NCBI RefSeq assembly: GCF_002775205.1
Contig: NC_036464.1
Span: forward strand, 2,094,501-2,158,500
Source of the DNA: Xiphophorus maculatus
Taxonomy: Eukaryota > Chordata > Actinopteri > Cyprinodontiformes > Poeciliidae
Reading direction: 5' to 3'
DNA: 64,000 nucleotides
Shown: one piece after another, positions 24,301 to 36,300 of the stretch
How the letters are laid out: each line of letters begins with the position of its first letter
How positions within the stretch are numbered: the first letter of the stretch is position 1
The notes under the pieces: generated by a model
The model's database searches: none
What the model saw: only the letters and a program-made list of their open reading frames with translations
What the model was told of the DNA's origin: nothing
Program-made: the position numbers and the translations under genes

Positions 24301-27300
24301 TTATAGGAACAGAAAGACGCTGGTGACCTTCTAAAGCTGGCTGAAAAAACATTAAGAAGGAGCCGATCTGGGCCTCGGAGGAGCCATCATTCACGAGAAG
24401 TGTTTAGCGCTGAGAAGACGGCCTGCTGTCAGCAGGACAGACGGACCTCCAAGTTTCCATGGTGACCCCAGCAGACGAAAAGGAAAGCAACACTTCCTTC
24501 ACCTGAGCAGGGATCAGACACTCAGCTGCTGTCATCTGGACAGATGAACAGATCCGTCTTTTCAAGCTTCTTCCTTCGTTCTACAGACGGGTTTTCCTAA
24601 AGTTCAGACTCTTCACTGAGAGCGCCCGGACGGCGTGAACCAGTGGAGAGGACCAAGACATTTTAAGGTCTTAATTTAAATACAAGAATTTAAGACTTAA
24701 GGACGTGTGGACGCTCTCTAAAACAAAATTATTTTTTCAGAGTTTTTCTGCTTTAGTAGGAAGGAACGCTACAAACAGCAAACTGTTTGTTTAGAGCAGC
24801 AGCAGATTTCCATCAGGTCTGCTGCTGTTCCTTTAGCTCCTGCTGGAGCCCCGAGAGGCCTCTTAGTTAGAATCATGTTTTATAGTTTAACTAAGTGACA
24901 GTTGGACTGTACTCCTCCTGCTTTCTCTCAGGTAAATCTCCAGGTGAGTTCAGTCTGAATCCTCCTACCTTCTCCATCTCGCCGCTCTTCCTCTTGCGTC
25001 CAGTCCGGCTGATCTTGACGGTGACGGCGCTGTCGTCGCCCTGCCGCCGCAGCGCCAGGCGGTTGGGCTGCAGCGGGCTGAACGAGATCTCCAGCTCCGG
25101 CTGGGGGAAGCGGCTCGTCCGGCCCGTTTCCGTGGAAACCTCGGAGGACTCCAGCACCGAGGGGAAGCCGGATGAACCCTGGGGGAACAGCAACATTGAA
25201 CTCAGCTCCAGCACCAAAGAGACCCTGACACTTTGACTAGGCCCTTCTCCTCCTCTCCTACACCCAGTTCACACTACACGATTCTTTGCCCCAATTTTCC
25301 CCTTTCGACAATTTTAGAATGTCCAACGTTCAAAAACTGGCGCTTGCAATAATTGTAACCGATCATCCTGCAGTGTGCTTTTGTGTTACGACTGATCGGG
25401 TCCAGAAGTAGAACGACGGGACCGCTCCCATCTAAAATCTGTCATACTCAACATGTTGGATTGTCTTGGCCAGTTTATCACTACAGCCTGAAGGGTTTTC
25501 CTTGACTGAGAGCGAGAAGGCAGCCTGTTGAATGTGACAGGTAGCCAATTAGAAAACGCGATGACACAAGCAGGGAGGAGAATCCCAAACAGCTGACCTG
25601 GCGCAACCGAACAACATGAATGTATATTCAACATTTCATAGCCACAGAAATGACAAGGAATTTGACAGATATTGCTGGTTTTTACAGGATATTCTGTCTG
25701 GAGTCTGAATGTCGGTGAGAGGAATCGGTCCATGTGGTGTGTTGCTCTTGCCGTGTGGCTGGACACATCATGATCAAACCCGATTGAACCCGTCATACCA
25801 ACAATATTTTTGTCGGCTAGTGTGTGGTCTGTCAGGTTTTGAAAATCGTGCAGTGTGAAGTGGACTTACCCGACTGCTGGCAGACGATCTTGTCTCCCTC
25901 CTCTCTGGCTGCAGCGGTTCAGCCTTTGCTTTCTTAGCCAGAGCAGAACTGTCACTCTGTGGAGGGAAAAAAACACATCATTTCACATTAATCACCTAAA
26001 TTCAATACGATATGTTACATGTAAAACATCTGGACTTAATGTAAGGATTAAAAAATGTGATTCAACCCAACTTTCTAAGGAAACATCCAGGTAAAAAGAA
26101 AAAAAAAACAGATCTGAAGTTTTTTCTTCCAGGAAAACGTGGATGACACTCTGAACGTTTTTGCTGCGTTTCATCCGTCTCCAGAAATAGTCAGTAATAT
26201 TTGAAAATTTTTCACATCTGCATTTAAAGTGTGGGGAAAATCTGAGATACTGAAGAGGCTCTACATATTTACAGGTTATAAACTATATGAGTGTTTCTGC
26301 GGCAGTTTAAATGCTTTAGTATTTGAAACTGGTTCATCTTTTTTCCTGTGCAATGTCAGAACTCTCCTGCTTGTCAGATAAACTGAGCGAAGACGGTTCT
26401 GACCTGCTCTGCTGTGTTTTTCTGGAGGTTTTCCTTCAGCCGCTCAATCTCTGCTTCCTTCTCCGCTAGAGCTGCCTGCAGCTCTGCCACTCTGAGAGAA
26501 CGACGGCCACCATTAGCCTGCAACACACACACACATTAGAGCCACTGAACTACAGGAGCCTCTCCAGGCCCCATTAAACTCCTGAGGCAAAGTGAAAGGA
26601 AATCCACTAAATAAACGACTAAAATGTTGGAATTATTCCCAAGGCTGTAGCTCAACTGTCATCTCGTTGTCAGGACAGAAATATTGTCCTAATTAGACAC
26701 ATGTTGTTCCACAATATGAAAAAACTAGTCGACTAACAGTTTATCATCAGAAAGTCCAAACCCAGAGTCCAGCCTTCAGATGGTCCAAAACACGCCAGCT
26801 GTCTGCTCCATCCAGAACAGAATCCATCTGATTGTTCTGGTTAGCTCGATGATAGTTATTAGCTGTGGAGCCCCAGGTGTGTGTAACACACACCACATCA
26901 GCCGAGTCTCAGTTTAATTGTCCAGCCAGCTGTGGCGCCATCACCAAGGTGAACTGGTCCTGCAGACACTTCCTGCTCTGGTTGGAGCGGTTTGGCTAAT
27001 GAATCTCTCAACTTGATAAAAACTTGATTTAAAAGTTGCCATATTCAGCTCTGAGTCGCTATTCATCAACTCAATAACAGCATCCACAGAAAGTTTGTTT
27101 ATAAAACCATTTGTTGTTCTGAAATGTGACTGTTGTTTAGTTTTGATAAATGTTTTAAGTGTTCTTAATAATTTGGCTCTGTTCACTCATTGATCCGTTT
27201 TTGTTTTGTCTTTAAATTATAACGTTTGTAGCATTGTTATCATGTCACCATGGCAACAAAGCTAATTTTTAGCCTTATGCTAGCAATTTTTGTTAACATT

Positions 27301-30300
27301 GTTCAAATATTTCCAAATGTATTAGTTTTTATCTTTATATTTTCCCATTAAGATGCTGCTTCCCTCTCCTCGGTCATAAACATCCCAGTCCAATAATTTA
27401 GTCCCAACGTAATTATTTTTATTTAGTGTTAAACGTTACGCTGGTTATTCTACATAGAGAACTGTGGACGGAAAAAGTCCAGTGAGAAAAATTCCACATG
27501 TATGACAGATGAAATAATCCTTTCATGATAAAATTTCATGATTTTTAACGATTAAGTTATTTAAGCTCAGCTATAATCCTAAGATCTTCATTTTCCTTCA
27601 CTCCTGCTTCCAGTCAGACAGACGGAGAGCAGAGGTAGAAATATGGAACCTTTCAGATCAGATTTCTGATTTACTTCTTCTTTCACCAAACCCTGATCAT
27701 TTTTGATCATTAATAACATCTGATGGGACAGATTTATCACTAAACAGACATTCAGTCGGTCAGGTGTGAGGAGGGAGGTGTGGCGCTGCACTGACCCCTG
27801 CTGGTGATGCTGCGCTCTGCTGCTGCAGCTCCTTGATGAGCTTGTCTTTGTCCGCCTGGCTGGCCAGCAGCTTCTGCAGCTGCACCTCCAGAGCGGCGAC
27901 CAGCGTGTCCCGCTCCGCCCTCCAGCTCTCCATGGCTGCCTCCTTCTCCTCCAGCCTGGACTCCTGGGAGCAGACGGAGACGTGTTGGAAAAACATCTGG
28001 AGCTGCAGATGTGTCACAGTCCAGCTCTTACCAGGAGGCTCTGCTGGCGACAGTAGCGCTCTCGGTCTTCAGCAAACTTCCTCATCTCTTGGTTCCTCTT
28101 GTCCTCTGCCTCTTTGGCCTGGCCAATCAGAGATAGCTTCTCCTCCTGCCACTTCCTGCGTTCAGCCTGCTGTTTCTCTGTCAACACCTGCAGGAGAAGC
28201 AGACGTCCATCTGTCCACATGTCCAACGTTTCTCATCCAGACAGACTCCAGCTCTGCAGCTTCTACCTTTAAGCTCTGCTGGGCTCGGGAAGCTTCGTCT
28301 CTGGCCAGCCCGAGGTCGTCTGAAGGTCGGCCGGACCCTCTGTTCTGCTCCAGCAGCTTCCCCTTCAGCTTCTCCACCTCTGAAACAGAACACAACCAAC
28401 GTTGTTACATCATTCTGTCAGTAAAATCACCAGTTTGTGTCGACAGATCTGAAGTTTTTGGTGTTGAATGATGGAGTGAAGGTGTTGACTGGTTTTTATC
28501 CAGGTGTTGGCGTCTCACCTGCAGAGAGCTCCTGCATCAGACGCATCTTGTCGTCCAGGACCTGCTCCATCTGCTGCTGCGTCTCCTCCTGCTCCGTCAG
28601 CGCCAGCCGCATGTCCTCCATCACCTGCTGCTTGGCCTGCAGCTCTGCAGAGGAGCAGATAGGAACATGGCTGACCTCAACCGTTTCGCAAAAGCAACAA
28701 CCTGAGGGAGGACTCAGCTGGACTGTGGTCCTGAATGTTTTCACATTTATTTCATGCTTCCTTGAATAAGTACAGGTTAGGGCTGTAAACGTGTTACATG
28801 TTTTGTATAAGATCATTCTCCGATGATGAGATTTCACCTCCTCTGTTCTGCATGTTTCTTCCAGAATGAGTCGCTTTAGTGTTCTGTCACTTTTATGCAA
28901 ATAAGCTGCTGCTGGCCACGCCCCCAGCAATATTGCTGGGGGGCGCCATGCCTCAATATTTACGTTTTAAACATATTAAAATGGCTGAAACAGAAGCGTG
29001 ACAGAAACACCTGCAGACAGTGACACTGTTGTTAAAAGTGATTTTTTGTTTCAAAATTCCTGATTTTGTGGAGCTACTTAATTTATAGCTTATAATTTTG
29101 CAACATTTTTTCTTCAAACTTCTTCCAAAATCTACATATAGAAGAAAGAAATTATGAAATGATGATCATTATCATGAAAATTTTGCAATAAACTCAGAAT
29201 TATGGATCAGCAAACATCAAAACGACTAAAGTGGGGAAATATTTTAGCAGCCTGATGGAGACTAATCCATCCCAGACTGAGGAGGATCAGGGAGCGGTTC
29301 TCTACCTTTACAGGCCTCCTGGTAGAGCTGGGCAGCCTTAGAGTCCTGTTGCTCCTGGAAGAACAGAAACATGAGGAGCTGTTAGGATCCAGCAGACCGG
29401 GAGGAATCAGACACAGCCGGAAACATCAGGGTTGTTTTACGGCTCTGAGCTGCTGGATGGTTCTGTCTTTGCTGCTCAGGTCCGACTGCAGCTGCTTCTT
29501 GGTTTTTTCCGCGTCAGAAAGCTTCTGCTTCAGGGCCGTCTCCTCTGCTCTCATGGCCGACACCTGAAACCAAGACCAGTTTCTGCAGGTTTCACCAACT
29601 CACATTTCAGACTTTTTAAGACTTTTATGAATTCTCTCAACTCCATGCTCTACTCACAACTTTGTTGAAATAAAATTCTTCAGTAGGTCAGAATGTTGCC
29701 ATACCACTGTGTTTAAAATCCACTAAACCTGAAATGTCAGTTTGTGTCGCACCAAATGCTGCTCTTAAACCGATGCTAACAGCAGCAACGCAGACCGTTT
29801 CTGAGCCAAAGCACTAGCACTGAATGCACGCAGAATCAAATGGGTTGGCAACAGAAGTGAGCGAATGTTGAAGACTAACTTCATCCAGCAGGCTAAAAAT
29901 TTGCACTCACCCATGAGACAGAAAAAAAGCCAGCTAGCAAAGGTGCAGCAGGTAGTTAGCAGTAGCCTGAACCGCATTCAATACGAGATTAAACTGCCAC
30001 TGCGACAAAATATTAAAGTATTTAAACCCAACTTACATTGTTTGTGTGTATTTAAGACGTTTTATGTATTTTAGATCTATGAATTTAAGACTTTTTAAAA
30101 ATGCACAGACACCCTGAAAACATACAATGTGCTCCAGATTAAGATATTCTAATTTACAGAGGTTAAGTCAGCCTCGTTTAAAACCCGGCTGGCTGTGTGA
30201 ATGTGTTGACCCAGTATCCTCCAGTGTTCTGATACGGACCTCCTTCTGGACCTGCTGGACCTGCTTCCTGTAGTCAGCCAGCTTCTCTCTGAGGTCTGAC

Positions 30301-33300
30301 GAGTCGTCCTCCTTCCTCTGAAGCTCCAGACGGAGGCTCTTCACCTGCTGCGCCTCCTCTTGAGCCTCCAGCTTCAGCCTGGACAGAGACACAGGAAGGA
30401 GGAGAGATCAGGAAGGAGGTTCAGGAAGAGATGAAGAAGCGGCTTCATCTTCGTCGTTACCTGCTGATCTCCCCGGCTTTCTTCTCCAGCTCGGCATCCT
30501 TCTCAGCTAAGGCCTCATGAGCCACAGCCAGCAGCTCCTGCCGCCGCTCCACCTCCTTCCTCCTCAATTCCTGGACAGCAAGGTTCTTCTCCTCCTCCCG
30601 TCGCTCTGTTTCCTGCAGCTTCTCCTGCAAGGTCGCGACCTGTTGCTCAACTTCCTGCAGTTTCCTTTGCAGAGTTACGGCCCGTTGTTGTGACTCCTGC
30701 AGATTCTCCTGCAAGGTCGCAATCTTTCGTTCTGCCTCCTGCAGGGTCGCGACCTTTTGCTCTGACTGATGCAGGGTCTCCTGCAGGGTCGCGACCTTTT
30801 GCTCTGACTGATGCAGGGTCTCCTGCAGGGTCACGACCTTTTGCTCTGACTGATGCAGGTTCTCCGACAGGGTCGCGACCTTTTGCTCTGCTTCCTGCAG
30901 GGTCGCAACCTTTTGCTCTGACTGATGCAGGTTCTCCTGCAGGGTCGCGACCTTTTGCTCTGCTTCCTGCAGGGTCGCAACCTTTTGCTCTGACTGATGC
31001 AGGTTCTCCTGCAGGGTCGCGACCTTTTGCTCTGCTTCCTGCAGGGTTGCAACCTTTTGCTCTGACTGATGCAGATTCTTCTGCAAGGTCGCAACCTTTT
31101 GCTCTGACTGATGCAGGTTCTCCTGCAGGGTCGCGACCTTTTGCTCTGCTTCCTGCAGGGTCGCAACCTTTTGCTCTGACTGATGCAGGTTCTCCTGCAG
31201 GGTCGCGACCTTTCGCTCTGCTTCCTGCAGCTCGTCCAGCAGCTCTGCTTCCCTCTCAGCAGATCTTCTCTCCATCTCAGCCAGCTTCTCCTCCAGCTGC
31301 CGGTCCTTCTCTCGTCTCATCTGCTCCATCTCAGAGGAAGCCTCTTCCTTCAGGGACGTGATCTCCTTCCGGAGGTCAGAGTTCACCCTGTGCAGGTCTT
31401 CAGCGCTGGTTGAGGCGGTGTTGCTGTGGAGCTCAGCTTCTCTCAGGTCGTCTCTCAGTTTCTCTGCAGCTTCCTGCTGCAGTCTGAGCTTCAGCTGCAG
31501 CTGCTCTGCTTCCTGATTGGACGCTTCCCGTTGGGATTCCAGCTGGACTCGCAGTTCTTCCTGCTCCTCTAGCTTCCTCTGCAGCTCTCTGACCTGCTGC
31601 TCTATTGCGGCCTCTCTTTGTTTCCTCTCCTCATCCAGCTGCTGGATGAGTTTCTGCTTCGTCTCGCTCCTCTTCTTCTCCTCCTCCAGCCTCTTGCTGA
31701 GCTCAGAGACTTCCTTCCACAGCTGGATGTCGACGCCGTCAGAGTAAGAGAAAACAGGCGTGTGCAGCTGCTTTAGCTGCTGTAGCTCCTCTGTGAGGAC
31801 GTGGATCTGATAGGACTGATCCTGGATCTTCTCCTCCAGCTCCTCCACAGCAGGCTGCAGGTGGACTGAAGTCTGCACCTCCACCTGCTCCGCCACTCGG
31901 GGCTCCTGCTGCTGCTGCCGGCTCTCCTCCAGAGCAGACTGCACCTCCTCCCTGGCTCTGCGCTCCTCCTGGAGGGAGGCCAGCGCCTCCTCCTTCCCCA
32001 GAGTCTGGTACTCCAGCGCAGCCATCAGCTCCTCTCTCTTCGTCTGCTCCTTCTGAAGCGCAGTCAGAGCTTCCTGAAAAGAGAAGAATTCATCATTTCT
32101 GAAGAAATTTAAATGAAAACACTGATGCTGCTGGTCACACAGTGCCGCCATCACATGAAAAAGAGACTGAAGTTCTTCATAGAGACGCATCAGCAGAATG
32201 CACTAAACTTCTGCAGGTGGGATCGTCATGGAAACCTGTTGATCTATAAACTCTGTAAAGATGCAGGAGAGTAAAATAATGTGTTCTGGGTTCTTTCTGA
32301 TAGATTGTGGAGATTTTCATGGAGTCTTAAGACAAAACTGAATCGTTGCCAAGTGGAACAACTAAGTTCTGGTGTTCCTCAGGAATGTGTGATTGGTCCT
32401 CTTGGATTTTTTTTTAAACTGTGACACATTCCTGCTAAAAACCCTGAGGTTTAAGCATCACAACTGTGCATTTGGCTGAGAGAGCAGTTAGCTCTGATAG
32501 CTAGCCCAGCACAAGACAACAGGCCTGATGGGAGAAGATGACAAAGATGCTGTTGCTGCTGTTTCTAAATCATTCTGCTGCTTGTGGGCTCAATGTTGAC
32601 GCTCAAGACGTAACCGACAGAATCCGGTTAAAGGATTTTCAAAATAAAAGATTCTCCAGACTCAATACGTAAAACGGAAGTATTTAATTATTTCTTGCAC
32701 GGCCCGGTACCAGTCCGCGGACCGGGGGTTAGGGACTGCCTTACTACAGAACAACAGTGTCCCTCTATTCTCCATAACAGGGGGAAGTATCAAAAAATAT
32801 CAGAAAATTACTTTCAAATATTTTTTGAAATAGCACCAGAGATCAGTCTTCCTCTCAGGTGTTTCTTACCTGGAGCTGATCTTTATCTTTGCCTCGATCA
32901 GAGCTGTTCTGTGAGCCCAGTTCTGTCTTCTTCTTCAGGTCCTCCAGCTGCTGCTCCAACTGGGCCACCTGCACTGACTTCTCCTGGAGCTGAAGAAGAA
33001 GCCATTTCTTTTCTTCTGCTTCATCAGCTTCACAGGAAAAGAAAAAAGCAGAGAAAACAGTATTGATTTACAGTCACTGCTGGACCGTTTCCTCCTGATG
33101 CCTTCAGGTATTGTTGGTACCTCTGTGCTCGTGGTTCTGATCGTCTTCAGGTTTCTTTTCAGTCGGTCCGGATCCGAGGCTGAAGTGAGATGCACCTGGC
33201 AGCTCAGAGGCCTGACAGCTCAGAAATCTGTCCTGAAAGGAAAAACACATGAAAAATATTAGAGATCTAGCCACAGGTCCGGTCAGTGTACATCCCATGG

Positions 33301-36300
33301 TCAGAAGGCATTACCATGGTGACCGAGTCCGAGCTGCAGCCAGCTGAGGACAAGTTCTTGACCAGGTTCTTGAAGATCTCCAGCCTCCTTTCACCTCGCT
33401 CCTCCAGGATCTCCCTCTCCCTGACCAGGCGCTCACTGACACACACAGACACCAGTTAGTGGTTCTGGTTCTAAACCAGTTCGAAGAAGAGGAGGGAAGC
33501 AGCGTCTCACTCATAGTCCTTCTGCATGTCGGAGAACAGCTCTGAGAACTCGCGACTGATCTCCTCTCTGACCCGGGCCTCCAGCAGCAGGTTCTCCGAG
33601 CGCTCCATCTTCAGCTGGACCTGCAGTTGCCTCAACAGCGCCACCTGCTGCTGCAGGAACAGCAAGGAGAGAGACGACACTGTAACAGCAGCAGGATTCG
33701 TTTCTACAAACCCAGTCAGTTTGGTTCTGAGGTTTATCAGCTGTCCCGAATCGCCTCACATTTTGACCAAAATTAAAACTCATCTGAAGCGATAAGCAAC
33801 GACCTCCAGTTGGGCTGGGAGAGATGGACGCAGAGTTTTATCACAATGTTTTGTGGTAGTATTGTGATAACAATAAAAATGGCCATAAGAGCTATTTATT
33901 ACCTTTTTTTATGGCTGTGAACGCTAAAAAATAAACGATACAATAAATGCCCACCCTACCTCATGCATCCCTTTGTTGATGACTTCCTCTTCTTCTCCTC
34001 CGTTGGTCGTCTGATCCATAGTGTCCTCCATGACACTGTCTTCTTCTTCTTCTTCCTCCTCCTCCTCCTCATCCTCCAGAACGTCCTCCAGACTGGTCTC
34101 CCAGCCGGCGCTCCTCCTCCCTGAGGCTCTGAAGGAGGAGGAGTCACTGCAGGACGCGACGGCAGTGAGCGGCCTGGAGATCAGGACGACCACCTAGAAC
34201 CACGGGAACAACAAACCTCAATCAGTAACACCTAATGTGGCTTAGGGGACATTCATATATATTCCTTTATTTAATCAGGTAAACCCCGTTAAGATCTAGA
34301 TCTCATTTTCAAGAGGGACCTGAGCAAAAAATTTGCAATACATAGCAACCTGGTTACAAGATAAAAACAATTAATACATATGCACAAGTATAAAACAATA
34401 AAAACTATTTAAAAACAATGACACTGTTTCATAGAATCTTGTTGTCTATCTTTAAGAACTGATCAAAATAAGTCCAGTGAAATCATTTCCGACATCTTAA
34501 GTTCAGACTGGAGCTGATTCCACGCTGTGGGGCCAACACACTGAATGTCCGCTTGGCAGGCCTTCATGGCAGCAGTCTGTAACCTGCAGCTCTGGAGAAG
34601 TTATGGCTCTGGAAAATCTGGCTCAAAAAAGTGCAGAACCAACTAATTTTTAATTAAAGAAAAATATTAATATAATAAGTGCAGAATTCAATAGTTGTTT
34701 TTTTTTTTTGAGTTTTTGTAAAGAATAAATGTGGCTTTGAATTTCCACCACAGAATGACAGAAGTTTGGTATGTAAAGGTTTAGGATATAATACGGCTGT
34801 GATCTGGTTAAAGATCTGTAAGGACACCAGCTGCATTCAGTTATGTATTATGTATAAACTGAAAAGTTACCGGGTTTATCAACTCCAGTAGCAATTTCGC
34901 TCCAGCTCCTCCCCTTGTCATTTCTATATTCTTTGGAAATGTTGAATAAATATTAATGTTGTTTCCACATATCATCTCCAATGTCCGCTGGACTTCGGGT
35001 TGTGCAGTGTCAGCTGTTTGGGATTCCCCTGCGCGCCACCCGGGAGAAAGCACGGAGGGGAATCCGTGCTTTCTGATTGGGTACCTGTCACATTCAACAT
35101 GCTGTGTTCTTGCTCCCAGTCGGGGGAAACCCCTGATTTAGATCGGAGCGGCCACGACGTTCTACCATAACACACCACACACTACATAATGATCGGTTAC
35201 GAAATCGCAAGCGACAATCTTAGAGAACGGCCAACGTTCTAAGACAATCATAAGGGGAAAATCGGGGCAAAAAATCATGTAGTGTGAACTATTGCATCAG
35301 GTAGTCGATGTGCCCATCTTTTCTATTTAAATCTAATTATTACTGAAGGGCAACATGATATACAGACTTCATAATCTGCACTCTTGGTTGAATGCAGTAT
35401 TTATTTCCACTTTGGCTTTATGTTGTTTAGTTTTTATTCAAGTACATTTTTTGTTAATGGAGACTGAGAATCCATTTTATTTTTGTTTTGGTTGTTTTGT
35501 TTATTTTGTTCATCAGTTCCAGTGTTAAATATTCTTTTGAAAATAAAGTGTATCTATTTTTGGCAGGAAATCGCATGCATTATTACGTCATTTCCATTAA
35601 ATCAGTGTAAAAAGGTCTTCAAACAATATTATCGTTTATCTCAACAATTTTTGAGGCAATTAATCGCTCAGCAAAATTTGTGATTGTGACAGGCCTAGTC
35701 ACTGGTTGCCATGGTGATTCCTGCCTGTTCTAGAGAGCAGGGGGAGCCCACAGCACCACTCCTCCTCAGTCAAAAACATTTAACCCTGGGGCGTGCCGTG
35801 GTGGCGTAGGACGTAGCGCGACCCGTATTCGGGTTCGAATCCTGGACCCGACGACATTAGCCGCATGTCTTGCCCCCTCTCCTTCCCTGTTTCCTGTCGG
35901 CCCACTATCATATAAGGGACACTAGAGCCCACAAAAAAGACCCCCTGGAGGGGTAAAAAAAAACAACAAAAAAAAAAACATTTAACCCTGACGGCTCTGT
36001 AGGGACAGTGAGGACGACTGTACGGACCTTCTGGGCCACGGCGGAGAACTTGAGGACGTTGAGGGTCTCGTCGTACATGGAGGCGCACTGGTTGATGTTG
36101 ACGATCATGCAGGCTCTGCCCCGGCCGCAGAAGAAGCCCTGCAGGTAGTGTGTGAGCTTGCTCTCCCTGAAGGGAATGTGCTGCAGCAGCCTGAAGGCAG
36201 GAGACGACAGACTGCTGGTGGAAATACGATTCAACCCAAACTTTAAGAAAAAAGAAGTGTGTTGAGTTTATATATTTCAAAATTTGTATCGCACACTCGT

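Larger units (their letters stand above)
16902..24968. other. kif20b intron 27 (8.07 kb)
   Basis: This is the largest intron of the gene. It holds GT repeats, a 37-bp purine minisatellite, a complete non-autonomous hAT element, poly-C and poly-G runs and dispersed CpG-poor sequence. No additional in-frame exon is supported. Confidence 0.8.

Noticed and set aside
30690..31361. 223-codon plus-strand frame rich in [14 protein letters not shown] repeats
   Set aside because: It is the antisense shadow of the repetitive kif20b exon 17, with no promoter or splice context of its own.
32990..32992. Inner acceptor cttcttcag for kif20b exon 16
   Set aside because: It would leave a one-base phase mismatch with exon 15. 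The upstream cctgtgaag acceptor restores the frame and adds a coding-like segment.
35820..35860. A genuine tRNA gene around the GGTTCGAATCC box
   Set aside because: The acceptor stem and anticodon arm do not close, and the SINE body and A tail follow, so it is SINE-derived.
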